Origin: Chloroflexota bacterium
GTDB lineage: Bacteria; Chloroflexota; Limnocylindria; Limnocylindrales; CSP1-4
NCBI GenBank assembly: GCA_021814735.1
Contig: JAKAHX010000132.1
Span: 1 to 5,700, forward strand
DNA: 5,700 nt
Direction: 5' to 3'
This document shows positions 1 to 5,700 of this stretch, one piece after another (positions within the stretch are counted from its first letter, which is position 1; each line of letters begins with the position of its first letter). The position numbers and the translations under genes are program-made. The notes under the pieces were generated by a model. It ran no database searches. It was not told the origin of the DNA and worked only from the letters and a program-made list of their open reading frames with translations.

Positions 1-2
1 GG

Positions 3-200
3 GAGGGTCGCAACGACTTCGGACGGCCCGGATGGGGCGGACCGTGCCCTCCGTCCGGCACCCACCGGTACGTGTTCGAGCTCTTCGCCCTCTCGGCGCC
101 ACTCGGGTTACCGGGGTTCCCGTCGGCGGCGGACGTCCGCCGCGCGATGGCGGGGCGAGTGCTCGCCGAGGCGCGGCTCACCGGCACCTACCGCCGCTGA
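3..200 (+). CDS. PEBP family protein (YbhB/YbcL, Raf kinase inhibitor-like), C-terminal part only
   Basis: This reading frame is open from the window edge to TGA at 198-200 and gives the last 65 residues of a protein. It starts outside the window. Seen: an Asn-Asp-Phe-Gly stretch, then Gly-Trp-Gly-Gly-Pro-Cys-Pro-Pro-Ser-Gly-Thr-His-Arg-Tyr, then Phe-Glu-Leu-Phe-Ala-Leu, ending in a helix-like segment with Val-Leu-Ala-Glu-Ala and a final Gly-Thr-Tyr. Known: this order (WGGPxPPxGxHRY, then F-x-L-Y-A-L, then a short C-terminal helix and a strand ending G-T-Y) is the signature of the bacterial phosphatidylethanolamine-binding protein family, usually about 150-180 residues. The His-Arg motif helps form the small anion- or ligand-binding pocket. 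The cellular role of bacterial members is poorly defined, so no specific function is assigned. Whether it is cytoplasmic or exported depends on the missing N-terminus. Confidence 0.88.
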   Translation, partial: EGRNDFGRPGWGGPCPPSGTHRYVFELFALSAPLGLPGFPSAADVRRAMAGRVLAEARLTGTYRR

Positions 201-204
201 CGGG

Positions 205-242
205 GCCGCCACCCGCCAGCCGGAGACGGGTCCTCGGGCGGC
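205..242 (+). terminator. Possible hairpin terminator after the PEBP gene
   Basis: Five bases after the PEBP stop codon, GCCGCC (205-210) can pair with GGCGGC (237-242), and the adjoining ACCCG (211-215) can pair with CGGGT (227-231). This leaves an 11-nt loop and a 5-nt one-sided bulge. No T-run follows, so it is at best a weak or U-tract-less terminator. In DNA this GC-rich such pairings also arise by chance. Confidence 0.25.
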
Positions 243-300
243 ACAGCGGACCCGCGCACGAGCCGCCGCTCATGGCGTATCGCGCGGTGGACCCGGGCCG

Positions 301-336
301 CTGCCCGGCCCTTCCGTGAGCGCGTACGCTGGAGGC
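301..336 (+). promoter_or_regulatory. Probable leaderless promoter of the M50 protease gene
   Basis: TACGCT at 325-330 fits the TANNNT -10 consensus and ends six bases before ATG 337, so the expected transcription start falls at or next to the A of the start codon. A weak -35 candidate, CTGCCC at 301-306, lies 18 bases upstream of it. Leaderless mRNAs with this geometry are common in Actinomycetota, Deinococcota and some Chloroflexota. The GGAGG at 331-335 resembles a Shine-Dalgarno box, but it sits only one base from the ATG, too close to work normally. A six-base-pair GC hairpin (293-298 with 303-308) overlaps the -35 region; it may be incidental. Confidence 0.5.
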
Positions 337-1455
337 ATGCGCAGCGGGTCGGTTCGCGTCTTCCGCGTGGCCGGGATCGACGTGCTCGTCCACGTCAGCT
401 GGCTGGTGATCTTCGGCCTGGTCACCTGGAGCCTGGCCATCGGCTACTACCCGCCGCTGCTGCCGGGCCTGACCTCGGCACAGGCGTGGGTGCTCGGCGC
501 CTTCTCGGCGATCCTCCTCTTCGCCTCGGTCCTCGTGCACGAGCTCGCCCACTCGCTGCTGGCGCGCCACCGTGGGCTCGAGGTGGACTCGATCACCCTC
601 TTCCTCTTCGGTGGCGTCTCGAGCCTCCGGGGCGACGCACCGCGGGCCTCCACCGAGCTGCTGGTCGCGGCGGCAGGGCCGTTGACCAGCTTCGTCCTGG
701 CGGCACTCTTCCTCGTCGGCAGCGCCATCGCCGGCGACCCCCGGCTCGCCGCCGTGCTCGGCTACCTCGGGCTGATCAACGCGCTCCTCGGCGCGTTCAA
801 CCTCGTGCCCGGCTTCCCGCTCGACGGAGGCCGCGTGCTCCGGGCCCTGGTCTGGCAGATCACCGGCGACACGCGGCGCGGCCTGGAGGTGGCCGTCGCG
901 GTTGGTCAGCTGGTGGGCTACGGGTTCATGGCCTGGGGCGTCATCCAGGTCCTTGCCGGCAACGCGTTCGACGGGATCTGGATCGCCGTGATCGGCTGGT
1001 TCCTGCAGGGCGCCGGCGCCGCCCAGCTCCGCCAGGTCCGTTCAGAGGCACACCTCGGGGCGGTGCGTGTCCGCGACGTCATGCGCGGCGACACGACCGC
1101 CGTGGGCCCCAACACCACGGTGGAGGCACTCATCGAGACGTACCTCCTGCCCGGCAACCGGCGCGCCCTGCCGGTCGTCTCGGACGAGCGGGTGGTGGGC
1201 ATGGTCTCGGTCAGCGACATCCAGGGGGTCCCGGCCGACGAGCGCGCGACGACGCGGGTGGCCGACGTGATGGGCGGGCGCGGGGGCGTGGTGACGGTGA
1301 CGCGCGACATGCCGCTGGCCCAGGCCCTGCAGGCGATGCTGGCCGGCGACTTCGAACAGGTGCCGGTGGTGGAGGACGGGCAGCTGGTCGGGATGCTGAC
1401 GCGGGCGGACATCGTCCGCCAGATCCAGCTGCGGGAGGCGCTCCACCTCGAATAG
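337..1455 (+). CDS. Site-2 protease family membrane metalloprotease (peptidase M50) with two CBS domains
   Basis: This gene encodes a 372-residue intramembrane zinc metalloprotease that should cut a membrane-embedded substrate, classically an anti-sigma factor or other regulator; the substrate here is unknown. Seen: about six hydrophobic segments (roughly 13-34, 51-72, 107-132, 136-158, 185-206, 211-229); the zinc motif His68-Glu69-Leu-Ala-His72 inside the second; a conserved Ala-Ala-Gly-Pro at 112-115; and Asn155-Leu-Val-Pro-Gly-Phe-Pro-Leu-Asp163-Gly-Gly, which supplies the third zinc ligand. Two CBS domains follow, about 245-300 and 306-366, each with the Asp-Val-Met entry and a final Asp-Ile strand/helix. 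All catalytic residues are present. Known: M50 enzymes with C-terminal CBS pairs (the Mycobacterium Rip3 type) form a distinct subgroup, and CBS pairs usually bind adenine nucleotides, suggesting allosteric control by energy state. An in-frame GTG at 316 would add seven residues. ATG 337 is preferred because the -10 element lies inside that extension and family members begin near this Met. Confidence 0.93.
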   Translation: MRSGSVRVFRVAGIDVLVHVSWLVIFGLVTWSLAIGYYPPLLPGLTSAQAWVLGAFSAILLFASVLVHELAHSLLARHRGLEVDSITLFLFGGVSSLRGDAPRASTELLVAAAGPLTSFVLAALFLVGSAIAGDPRLAAVLGYLGLINALLGAFNLVPGFPLDGGRVLRALVWQITGDTRRGLEVAVAVGQLVGYGFMAWGVIQVLAGNAFDGIWIAVIGWFLQGAGAAQLRQVRSEAHLGAVRVRDVMRGDTTAVGPNTTVEALIETYLLPGNRRALPVVSDERVVGMVSVSDIQGVPADERATTRVADVMGGRGGVVTVTRDMPLAQALQAMLAGDFEQVPVVEDGQLVGMLTRADIVRQIQLREALHLE

Positions 1456-1490
1456 GGCAGGCCACCCGCGACAGTGCGGGTGGCCTGCCC
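1455..1490. terminator. Perfect 15-bp inverted repeat between convergent genes (probable bidirectional terminator)
   Basis: The 15 bases at 1455-1469 are exactly complementary to 1476-1490, with a 6-nt loop (GACAGT). The stem begins on the last G of the protease TAG stop codon. The opposing gene ends 57 bases further on, so the structure could stop transcripts from both sides. There is no T-run on either strand, so it is not a textbook intrinsic terminator, but a perfect stem this long is unlikely by chance and its place between two convergent stops fits termination or 3'-end protection. Confidence 0.75.
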
Positions 1491-1512
1491 GACCGCTCGC
1501 CGGGCCACGCGC

Positions 1513-1529
1513 GCCCGGGCCGCCCGGGC
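1513..1529 (-). terminator. Small GC hairpin from tandem CGCCCGGGC repeat, downstream of the acyl-CoA synthetase/GNAT gene
   Basis: The 9-mer CGCCCGGGC occurs twice in direct tandem (1512-1520 and 1521-1529), each copy containing the palindrome GCCCGGGC. The two copies can fold into a 7-bp stem (1513-1519 with 1523-1529) around a 3-nt loop, 17 bases past the stop codon of the - strand gene. It lacks a U-tract. It may add to termination together with the 15-bp dyad beyond it, or may be simple GC repetition. Confidence 0.35.
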
Positions 1530-1546
1530 TCCGGCACCCCGGCGGA

Positions 1547-4309
1547 TCAGGGCGCCAGGCGCAGGATGGCCTGGACCCGCCCGCTCTCCGGCAGGGTGCG
1601 CAAGGTGAACCCGACTTTCTCGGCGGTCCGCTGCATCGCGGTGTTGCCGGGAAGGATCTCCGCGCAGATCCACTCGAGACGCTCGTCGCGGCCGATCTCC
1701 ACCAGCCGCTGGAGCAGCACCGTCCCGAGGCCCTGGCCCTGTCGTTCGTCGGCCACCACGATGGCGAACTCGGCGGCGTTCGCGGCGTGGCGCTTGCTCA
1801 GCCGCCCCACGGCCACGATCTCCGGCTCGCCGTCCGCTCCCCGCTGCTCGGCAACCAGGGCGATCTCCCGGTCGTAGTCGTTGAAGCAGACACGGATCAT
1901 CCGCTCGTGCGCGGTTCGCTCGTCGAGGCCGATGTCGCGGAAATACCGCTCCCGCACGGTCTGCTCCGACAGGATGGCATGGAAGCGGACCAGGAGCGGC
2001 TCGTCCTCCGGGCGAATGGGCCGGATCACCAGCTGCGTGCCGTCCGGGGCGTTCCAGCTGCCGATGTAGCGACGCGGGTACGGGCGGATCGCCAGTCGCG
2101 GCAGCTGGTCCTCGGAGAGCCCGGGGTCGTGGAGCACGACCCGCGCGTCCAGGGCGATCAGCCGCTCGGGCGAGGCGAGCAGCGGGTTGATGTCGAGCTC
2201 CTTGACCCAGGGTTGCTCGACCACCAGCTGGCTGACGCGGACCAGGATCTGCTCGAGGGCGCCGACGTCGATCGGCTGGCGCCCGCGGATCCCGGCGAAG
2301 GCACCGTAGATGCGCGTGCGCTCCATCATGCGCCGGGCAAGGGTGGTGGTGAGCGGCGGGATCGCCAGCGCCCGGTCCCGGAAGAGTTCCACCAGCTGAC
2401 CGCCCATGCCGAAGAGCAGGACGGGGCCGAACTGTGGGTCGATGCTGCTGCCCAGGATCAGCTCGTAGCCCGTGTAGTTGATCATGGGCTGGACCGTGAC
2501 GCCCTCGAAGTGCTCCGCGCCGCGACGCTGCTCGACGGCAGTGCGAATCGCCCGGTAGGCGCCGCGTACCGCCCCGGCATCGCCCAGGTTCAGCTGCACC
2601 CCGCCCACGTCGGTCTTGTGGGTGATGGTGTGCGAGTAGAGCTTGACGACGACCGGGTACCCGATCGCCTCCGCGGCCGCCACCGCCTCGTCCTCGGACG
2701 CGGCGATCCGCGTCTCGGTGATCGGGATCCCGTAGGCGGAGAGCACCTGCTTGGACTCGAACTCCGTCAGGATCGTCCGGCCCTCGCCGCGGGCGGCCTC
2801 GATCACCTCCCGGGCAAGCGCCCGGTTGACGGCGCTCGCCTCGTCATCCGGCAGGACGGGCGTCTCGTACAGCGCCCGGAGGCCGTCGCTGTAGCGCCAC
2901 ATGTAGTTGAACATGTCGACCGCCGTGTCCGGGTAGGGGAACGTCGGGATCCCGGCCCGCCGCAGGACGGCCGTCCCGGCCTCCACGTCGGCGCCGCCCA
3001 TCCAGCTCGCCAGGACGGGCTTGCCCTCGATGTGGGCGAACGGCACCAGCTGCTCCGCGGTCCGCGTGGGGTCCGTCATGGCCTGTGGGGTGAGGATCAC
3101 CAGCAACCCGTCGCTGCCAGGGTCCTTCGCGGCGATCTCCAGTGCCGCCGCGTATCGCTCCGGCGGCGCGTCCCCGATGATGTCCACGGGGTTGTTGTGG
3201 CTCCACGGCCCCGGCAGGATCGCGTTGAACGCCTCCATGGTCTCCGGCGTCAGCTCGGTCAGCTGCCCACCACCGCTGATGAGTGCATCGGTCGCGAGGA
3301 CGCCCGGGCCGCCCGCGTTGGTCAGGATGCTGAGGCGCCGGCCGCGCGGACGGGGCTGCTTGGCGAGCACCTCCGCGATCGAGAACAGGTCCTCGATGGC
3401 ATCGACGCGCAGGACGCCCACGCGGCGGAAGGCCGCGTCCAGGACCTCGTCGCTGCCGGTCAGCGAGCCGGTGTGCGAGGCGGCCGCCTTGGCTGCCTGG
3501 GCCGTGCGGCCGGGCTTGATCACCAGGATCGGCTTGGTCAGCGCGACCTCGCGCGCCGCGGAGAGGAAGGCGCGCGCATCGCCCACCGTCTCCATGTAGA
3601 TGATGATGCTGTTGGTGTTCGGGTCGTCCCCGAGGTGGTAGATGAGGTCGCCCCAGCCGACGTCCAGCATCGACCCGAGCGAGGTCACGGAGCTGAAACC
3701 GACCTGCTCCTCGCGCGCCCAGTCGAGGATGGCCGTGAGGAGCGCCCCGCTCTGGCTGATCAGGCCCACGTTGCCGGGACGGGCGATCCCCGCTGCGAAC
3801 GTGGCGTTCAGGCCGTTGATCGGGTTCATCACGCCCAGGCAGTTGGGGCCGATGACCCGGATCCGCCCGCGCCGCGCCTGCTCCAGGACCTGCCGCTCGA
3901 GTTCCTCGCCTTCCGGGCCGATCTCCTTGAAGCCGGCCGAGATCACGATGGCGCCGCGGACGCCCGCCTCCACGCACTCGGCCATCACGCCCGGCACCGA
4001 CGGGGCGGGCGTGACGATGACCGCGAGTTCGACCGGGTCCGGGACGTCCGCGAGGCTCGGATAGGCCTTGAGGCCCAGGATGTTCGAGCGCTTCGGGTTG
4101 ATGGGGAAGACGGTGCCGCCGAAGGGGCTGCTGATCAGGTTCCAGAGCACGGTCCGCCCGACGCTCCCAGCCTTCTCGGTGGCGCCGATCACGGCCACCG
4201 ACTTCGGGGCGAAGAGAGCATCCAGCGGGCGGCGGCCGTACCCGAGGACGTCGCTCGCCTCGTCCACGGCCGACAGCTTGGCCGTCCCGGTGCAGGTCTG
4301 ATCGATCAT
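1547..4309 (-). CDS. ADP-forming acyl-CoA (acetate-CoA) ligase fused to GNAT acetyltransferase, Pat/PatZ-like
   Basis: The 920-residue product is cytoplasmic; no signal or membrane segment is seen. Domains in order: CoA-binding Rossmann fold about 28-125 (Val-Ile-Gly-Ala at 40-43); succinyl-CoA-ligase-like parts about 150-470, with Gly-Pro-Asn-Cys-Leu-Gly at 154-159, Ser-Gln-Ser-Gly at 185-188 and Ser-His279-Thr-Gly-Ser; ATP-grasp about 510-725, with His564-Lys-Thr-Asp-Val-Gly-Gly and metal-site-like Asp-Ile-Asn-Pro-Leu (706-710) and Asp-Ala-Arg-Val (721-724); GNAT domain about 758-918, with Glu847 at the catalytic strand and the acetyl-CoA loop Gln857-Gly-Gln-Gly-Leu-Gly862. Known: this order is that of Salmonella Pat and E. 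coli PatZ, which acetylate lysines of acetyl-CoA synthetase and other proteins, while free-standing relatives make acetate and ATP from acetyl-CoA, ADP and phosphate through phosphohistidines. Both histidines are present, so it may be bifunctional. ATG 4309 is chosen for its GGAG box six bases upstream; the frame stays open 55 codons further without protein-like sequence. Confidence 0.93.
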   Translation of the reverse strand: MIDQTCTGTAKLSAVDEASDVLGYGRRPLDALFAPKSVAVIGATEKAGSVGRTVLWNLISSPFGGTVFPINPKRSNILGLKAYPSLADVPDPVELAVIVTPAPSVPGVMAECVEAGVRGAIVISAGFKEIGPEGEELERQVLEQARRGRIRVIGPNCLGVMNPINGLNATFAAGIARPGNVGLISQSGALLTAILDWAREEQVGFSSVTSLGSMLDVGWGDLIYHLGDDPNTNSIIIYMETVGDARAFLSAAREVALTKPILVIKPGRTAQAAKAAASHTGSLTGSDEVLDAAFRRVGVLRVDAIEDLFSIAEVLAKQPRPRGRRLSILTNAGGPGVLATDALISGGGQLTELTPETMEAFNAILPGPWSHNNPVDIIGDAPPERYAAALEIAAKDPGSDGLLVILTPQAMTDPTRTAEQLVPFAHIEGKPVLASWMGGADVEAGTAVLRRAGIPTFPYPDTAVDMFNYMWRYSDGLRALYETPVLPDDEASAVNRALAREVIEAARGEGRTILTEFESKQVLSAYGIPITETRIAASEDEAVAAAEAIGYPVVVKLYSHTITHKTDVGGVQLNLGDAGAVRGAYRAIRTAVEQRRGAEHFEGVTVQPMINYTGYELILGSSIDPQFGPVLLFGMGGQLVELFRDRALAIPPLTTTLARRMMERTRIYGAFAGIRGRQPIDVGALEQILVRVSQLVVEQPWVKELDINPLLASPERLIALDARVVLHDPGLSEDQLPRLAIRPYPRRYIGSWNAPDGTQLVIRPIRPEDEPLLVRFHAILSEQTVRERYFRDIGLDERTAHERMIRVCFNDYDREIALVAEQRGADGEPEIVAVGRLSKRHAANAAEFAIVVADERQGQGLGTVLLQRLVEIGRDERLEWICAEILPGNTAMQRTAEKVGFTLRTLPESGRVQAILRLAP

Positions 4310-4315
4310 CGGTGA

Positions 4316-4320
4316 CTCCA
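4316..4320 (-). promoter_or_regulatory. Ribosome binding site deciding the start of the acyl-CoA ligase/GNAT gene
   Basis: On the - strand TGGAG (4320 to 4316) stands six bases before ATG 4309, a good Shine-Dalgarno spacing. The in-frame upstream starts lack family-like sequence behind them, so this box supports the shorter 920-residue product. Confidence 0.7.
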
Positions 4321-4344
4321 GGGGCGATCTCGGTAAACGGGGCC

Positions 4345-4374
4345 AGTGAACGCCCTGGGGGCCAGGATGCACAA
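4345..4374 (-). promoter_or_regulatory. Candidate promoter of the acyl-CoA ligase/GNAT gene
   Basis: Reading the - strand, TTGTGC (4374-4369) could serve as a -35 box and TTCACT (4350-4345) as a -10 box, with an 18-base spacer. This predicts a start near 4338 and a 5' leader of about 29 bases carrying the ribosome binding site. The -10 box matches the consensus at only three of six positions, so this is a guess based on position and the -35 match. No clear operator dyad was seen. Confidence 0.3.
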
Positions 4375-4534
4375 GGGGCGGAAAGACCCTGCAGGCAGCC
4401 GCAATGGTCGGTGTCCGCGCCCGATGGCGGGCGCGCCTCGTGCAGGATGGCGGGCGTCCGCGTCCCGGCTGCACGGCGCGCCGCGTGCGGTCCGTGGAGC
4501 GGACGGCCTGGCGCAGCGTCCCGGTCGCGGGCGC
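4375..4534. other. Non-coding gap between ABC permease stop and the ligase/GNAT promoter
   Basis: With the promoter and leader beside it, this belongs to a 225-base gap between two - strand genes. No frame here gives protein-like sequence. Only short GC-rich pairings are visible, such as GTCCG with CGGAC at 4490-4504 and GCACG with CGTGC at 4471-4488, none with a T-run. The gap is long for co-transcribed genes, so the ligase/GNAT gene is probably its own transcription unit, although read-through from the ABC operon cannot be excluded. Confidence 0.4.
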
Positions 4535-5269
4535 CTACGCGCGCCGGTTCATCACCCGGTGCGTCACGGCCAGCGAGGCCACGCACCACGCGGCCAGCAG
4601 CAGGAACGGTCCGGCCGTGAGCGGGACGGTCCCGCCCGCCAGCGTGCCGCGCACCACCTCGCCCATTGCCTGGATCGGCAGCACCCGGTGGATCGCGGCC
4701 AGCCAGGCGGGCAGGCGGTCCGGCGGGAAGTCGAGCGGCGAGAACATCAGGATGAAGACCACCAGGACCTGGGTCAGCAGGTTGGCGAGCATGGCCGGCA
4801 GGAGCGAGGCGATGGCGTAGCCGATGGCCGTCGCGGTGAGCGCCACGAGGAGCATCGCCGGCACCACGAGCGGGCTGGGGTGGAGGCCGAGCGCGAACCG
4901 CACGTCCCCGACCACGACCGCGAAGAGGACGCCTGGCAGCACCACGACGAGCCAGACGGTCAGGTCCGCCACCAGGTACACCAGCCGTGGAACCGGGAGG
5001 GAGCGCATGTAGTCCAGTGTCCCCTCGGTGCGGGCCTGGGCGACCATCTGCGGGACCAGCACGAGGCCCATGGAGATCAGGGTGATGGTGGGCGCGCCCG
5101 TGGCGAGGAAGAGGGCAGTGGTCCGGTCGATGCGGGGAACGAGGAGCGGGTACCCGATCACGATCCCCAGCGCGAGGAGCGCCTGGACCACGAGCGCCAG
5201 GGGCAGCACTCCTTTGAGCCGTCGTGCCTGCCAGGCGAGCAGCAGTCGATAGCTACGCAGCGTGGACAC
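4535..5269 (-). CDS. ABC-2 type transporter permease
   Basis: This encodes a 244-residue inner-membrane protein, the channel half of an ABC exporter whose ATPase is encoded immediately upstream. Seen: six hydrophobic segments (about 21-43, 51-73, 102-122, 132-157, 160-178, 218-236); a cytoplasmic stretch Glu-Gly-Thr-Leu-Asp-Tyr-Met-Arg-Ser-Leu-Pro-Val-Pro-Arg at 82-95; and Phe-Ser-Pro-Leu-Asp at 176-180 followed by Leu-Pro-Ala-Trp-Leu at 186-190. Known: E-x-GT-L-x-Y followed by LP-V-R after the second helix, and the Phe-Ser-Pro motif before the last extracellular part, are typical of ABC-2 permeases of the drug, lipid or polysaccharide export type. The length fits the usual 240-270 residues. 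The start is GTG 5269, inside the end of the ATPase gene, with an AGGAG box seven bases upstream; no later Met fits, since the first helix would be lost. The substrate cannot be told from sequence. Confidence 0.88.
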   Translation of the reverse strand: MSTLRSYRLLLAWQARRLKGVLPLALVVQALLALGIVIGYPLLVPRIDRTTALFLATGAPTITLISMGLVLVPQMVAQARTEGTLDYMRSLPVPRLVYLVADLTVWLVVVLPGVLFAVVVGDVRFALGLHPSPLVVPAMLLVALTATAIGYAIASLLPAMLANLLTQVLVVFILMFSPLDFPPDRLPAWLAAIHRVLPIQAMGEVVRGTLAGGTVPLTAGPFLLLAAWCVASLAVTHRVMNRRA

Positions 5270-5700
5270 CGGTCAGCTCCTCCCGTGCCACGGTGCGCGA
5301 TCCCGACTCGAGCGCATCGACGCGCCCGACCGCCTCGACGTAGACGTCCTCGAGCGTCGCCGGAGCAAGCGAGAACTCCTCGACGGTCCCGGCACGTCGG
5401 AGCTGCTGGGCCCATGCCGCCGCATCGGACGCCACGGCCGCAGGAACCGTCGCCAGGACGCGGTGGCCGCTGTGCGTCACGCGCCGGACGAACGGCGCCA
5501 TGGCTGGTGCGTCGGCCCCGGGTTCGAGCACGAGCTCGAGGCGCAGGTCCCCGGCAAGCCCGTTCTTCAGGCTCGATGGCGTCCCCTCCACCACCACCCG
5601 GCCGTGGTCCAGGATGGCCAGGCGATCCACCGCGCGCTCCGCCTCGATCACGTTGTGGGTCACCAGCAGGACGGCCGCGCCGTCGTCGGCGAGCCGACGC
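5253..5700 (-). CDS. ABC transporter ATP-binding protein, C-terminal part (cut by the window edge)
   Basis: The frame is open to the right edge and gives the last 148 residues of an ABC ATPase, which would hydrolyse ATP to drive the permease encoded next. Seen: Ala-Ala-Val-Leu-Leu-Val-Thr-His-Asn near the edge (codons at about 5687-5655), whose His is the H-loop (switch) residue; then Asp-Arg-Leu-Ala-Ile-Leu-Asp-His-Gly-Arg-Val and Glu-Gly-Thr-Pro, which close the nucleotide-binding domain; then about 100 residues of accessory domain ending with Ala-Thr-Leu-Glu-Asp-Val-Tyr. Known: this tail with L-E-D-V-F/Y near the end is typical of exporter ATPases paired with ABC-2 permeases (DUF4162-like tail). 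Walker A, the ABC signature and Walker B should lie beyond the edge and cannot be checked. The gene runs on past the Glu-Asp-Val motif by about 30 residues, and its last 17 bases overlap the permease start, which implies translational coupling. Confidence 0.9.
   Translation of the reverse strand, partial: RRLADDGAAVLLVTHNVIEAERAVDRLAILDHGRVVVEGTPSSLKNGLAGDLRLELVLEPGADAPAMAPFVRRVTHSGHRVLATVPAAVASDAAAWAQQLRRAGTVEEFSLAPATLEDVYVEAVGRVDALESGSRTVAREELTGVHAA
5277..5284 (-). promoter_or_regulatory. Ribosome binding site for the ABC permease, inside the ATPase gene
   Basis: The - strand reads GGGAGGAG (5284 to 5277), with its AGGAG seven bases before GTG 5269. It lies within the Arg-Glu-Glu-Leu codons near the end of the ATPase gene. 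This strong box supports the GTG start and coupled translation of the pair. Confidence 0.7.

Noticed and set aside
293..308. A 6-bp hairpin (CCGGGC/GCCCGG, 4-nt loop) as terminator before the protease gene
   Set aside because: It is short, has no T-run and overlaps the likely -35 region. It is probably incidental in GC-rich DNA.
32..319. A 95-codon + strand frame at the left edge
   Set aside because: The neighbouring frame (3-200) encodes an unmistakable PEBP C-terminus. The 95-codon product is Arg/Pro-rich with no resemblance to any family.
486..1877. A 463-codon + strand frame overlapping the protease gene and the convergent gap
   Set aside because: The product is Arg/Gly/Pro/Ala-rich without domains, and it runs through two well-supported genes and the dyad. 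It is a GC-driven shadow.
1787..4315. An 842-codon open frame on the + strand, antisense to the ligase/GNAT gene
   Set aside because: It mirrors the codon positions of the real gene. Its product is low-complexity, rich in Arg, Asp, Gly and His, with no recognisable domain. Such long antisense frames are expected in DNA of about 70% GC with strong third-position GC.
4310..4474. A 55-codon N-terminal extension of the ligase/GNAT protein
   Set aside because: The extension is Arg/Pro-rich, unlike the family N-terminus, and the ATG at 4309 has a well-spaced GGAG box.
2844..4589. A 581-codon - strand frame overlapping the ligase/GNAT gene in another frame
   Set aside because: It has Arg/Gly/Pro-rich composition and no family resemblance, while the other frame on the same strand has clear domains throughout.
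1..5700. A mobile element, CRISPR array, tRNA or other undescribed system
   Set aside because: No transposase, integrase, regularly spaced repeats, cloverleaf or abrupt change in base composition was seen by eye. The genes belong to common housekeeping-type families.

Overview
This 5.7-kb window is very GC-rich (about 70% by eye), densely coding bacterial DNA. The base composition, an apparently leaderless promoter in front of one gene and the gene families suggest a Chloroflexota (for example Limnocylindria-like) or Actinomycetota chromosome. The sequence alone cannot decide between these. I see no sign of a phage, transposon, CRISPR array or tRNA.

Layout: (1) The left edge holds the last 65 codons of a PEBP (YbhB/YbcL) family protein on the + strand; its start lies outside the window. 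(2) Next on the + strand is a complete membrane site-2 protease (peptidase M50) with two C-terminal CBS domains, read from ATG 337 behind a TANNNT -10 element that implies a leaderless mRNA. (3) A perfect 15-bp inverted repeat begins on the last base of the protease stop codon, and a second small GC hairpin follows. Together they fill the 91-bp gap between this gene and the convergent - strand gene. (4) The largest gene, 920 codons on the - strand, is a fusion of an ADP-forming acyl-CoA synthetase (CoA-binding, CoA-ligase and ATP-grasp parts) with a C-terminal GNAT acetyltransferase, the architecture of the Pat/PatZ protein acetyltransferases. Unlike what I recall for the enterobacterial proteins, it keeps both histidines expected of a working ADP-forming synthetase. 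(5) A 225-bp non-coding gap carries its probable promoter and ribosome binding site. (6) The right end is the 3' part of a - strand ABC exporter operon: an ATPase cut by the window edge, whose end overlaps by 17 bases the start of a six-helix ABC-2 type permease.

The genes form at least three transcription units: PEBP and the protease rightward, the acyl-CoA synthetase/acetyltransferase leftward from its own promoter, and the ABC pair leftward from beyond the window. The protease CBS domains and the synthetase both deal with adenine nucleotides or acyl-CoA/energy state, but nothing here shows that they act together. I found no convincing undescribed system. The points most worth a second look are the intact catalytic histidines of the fusion protein, the stop-codon-abutting dyad and the leaderless start.
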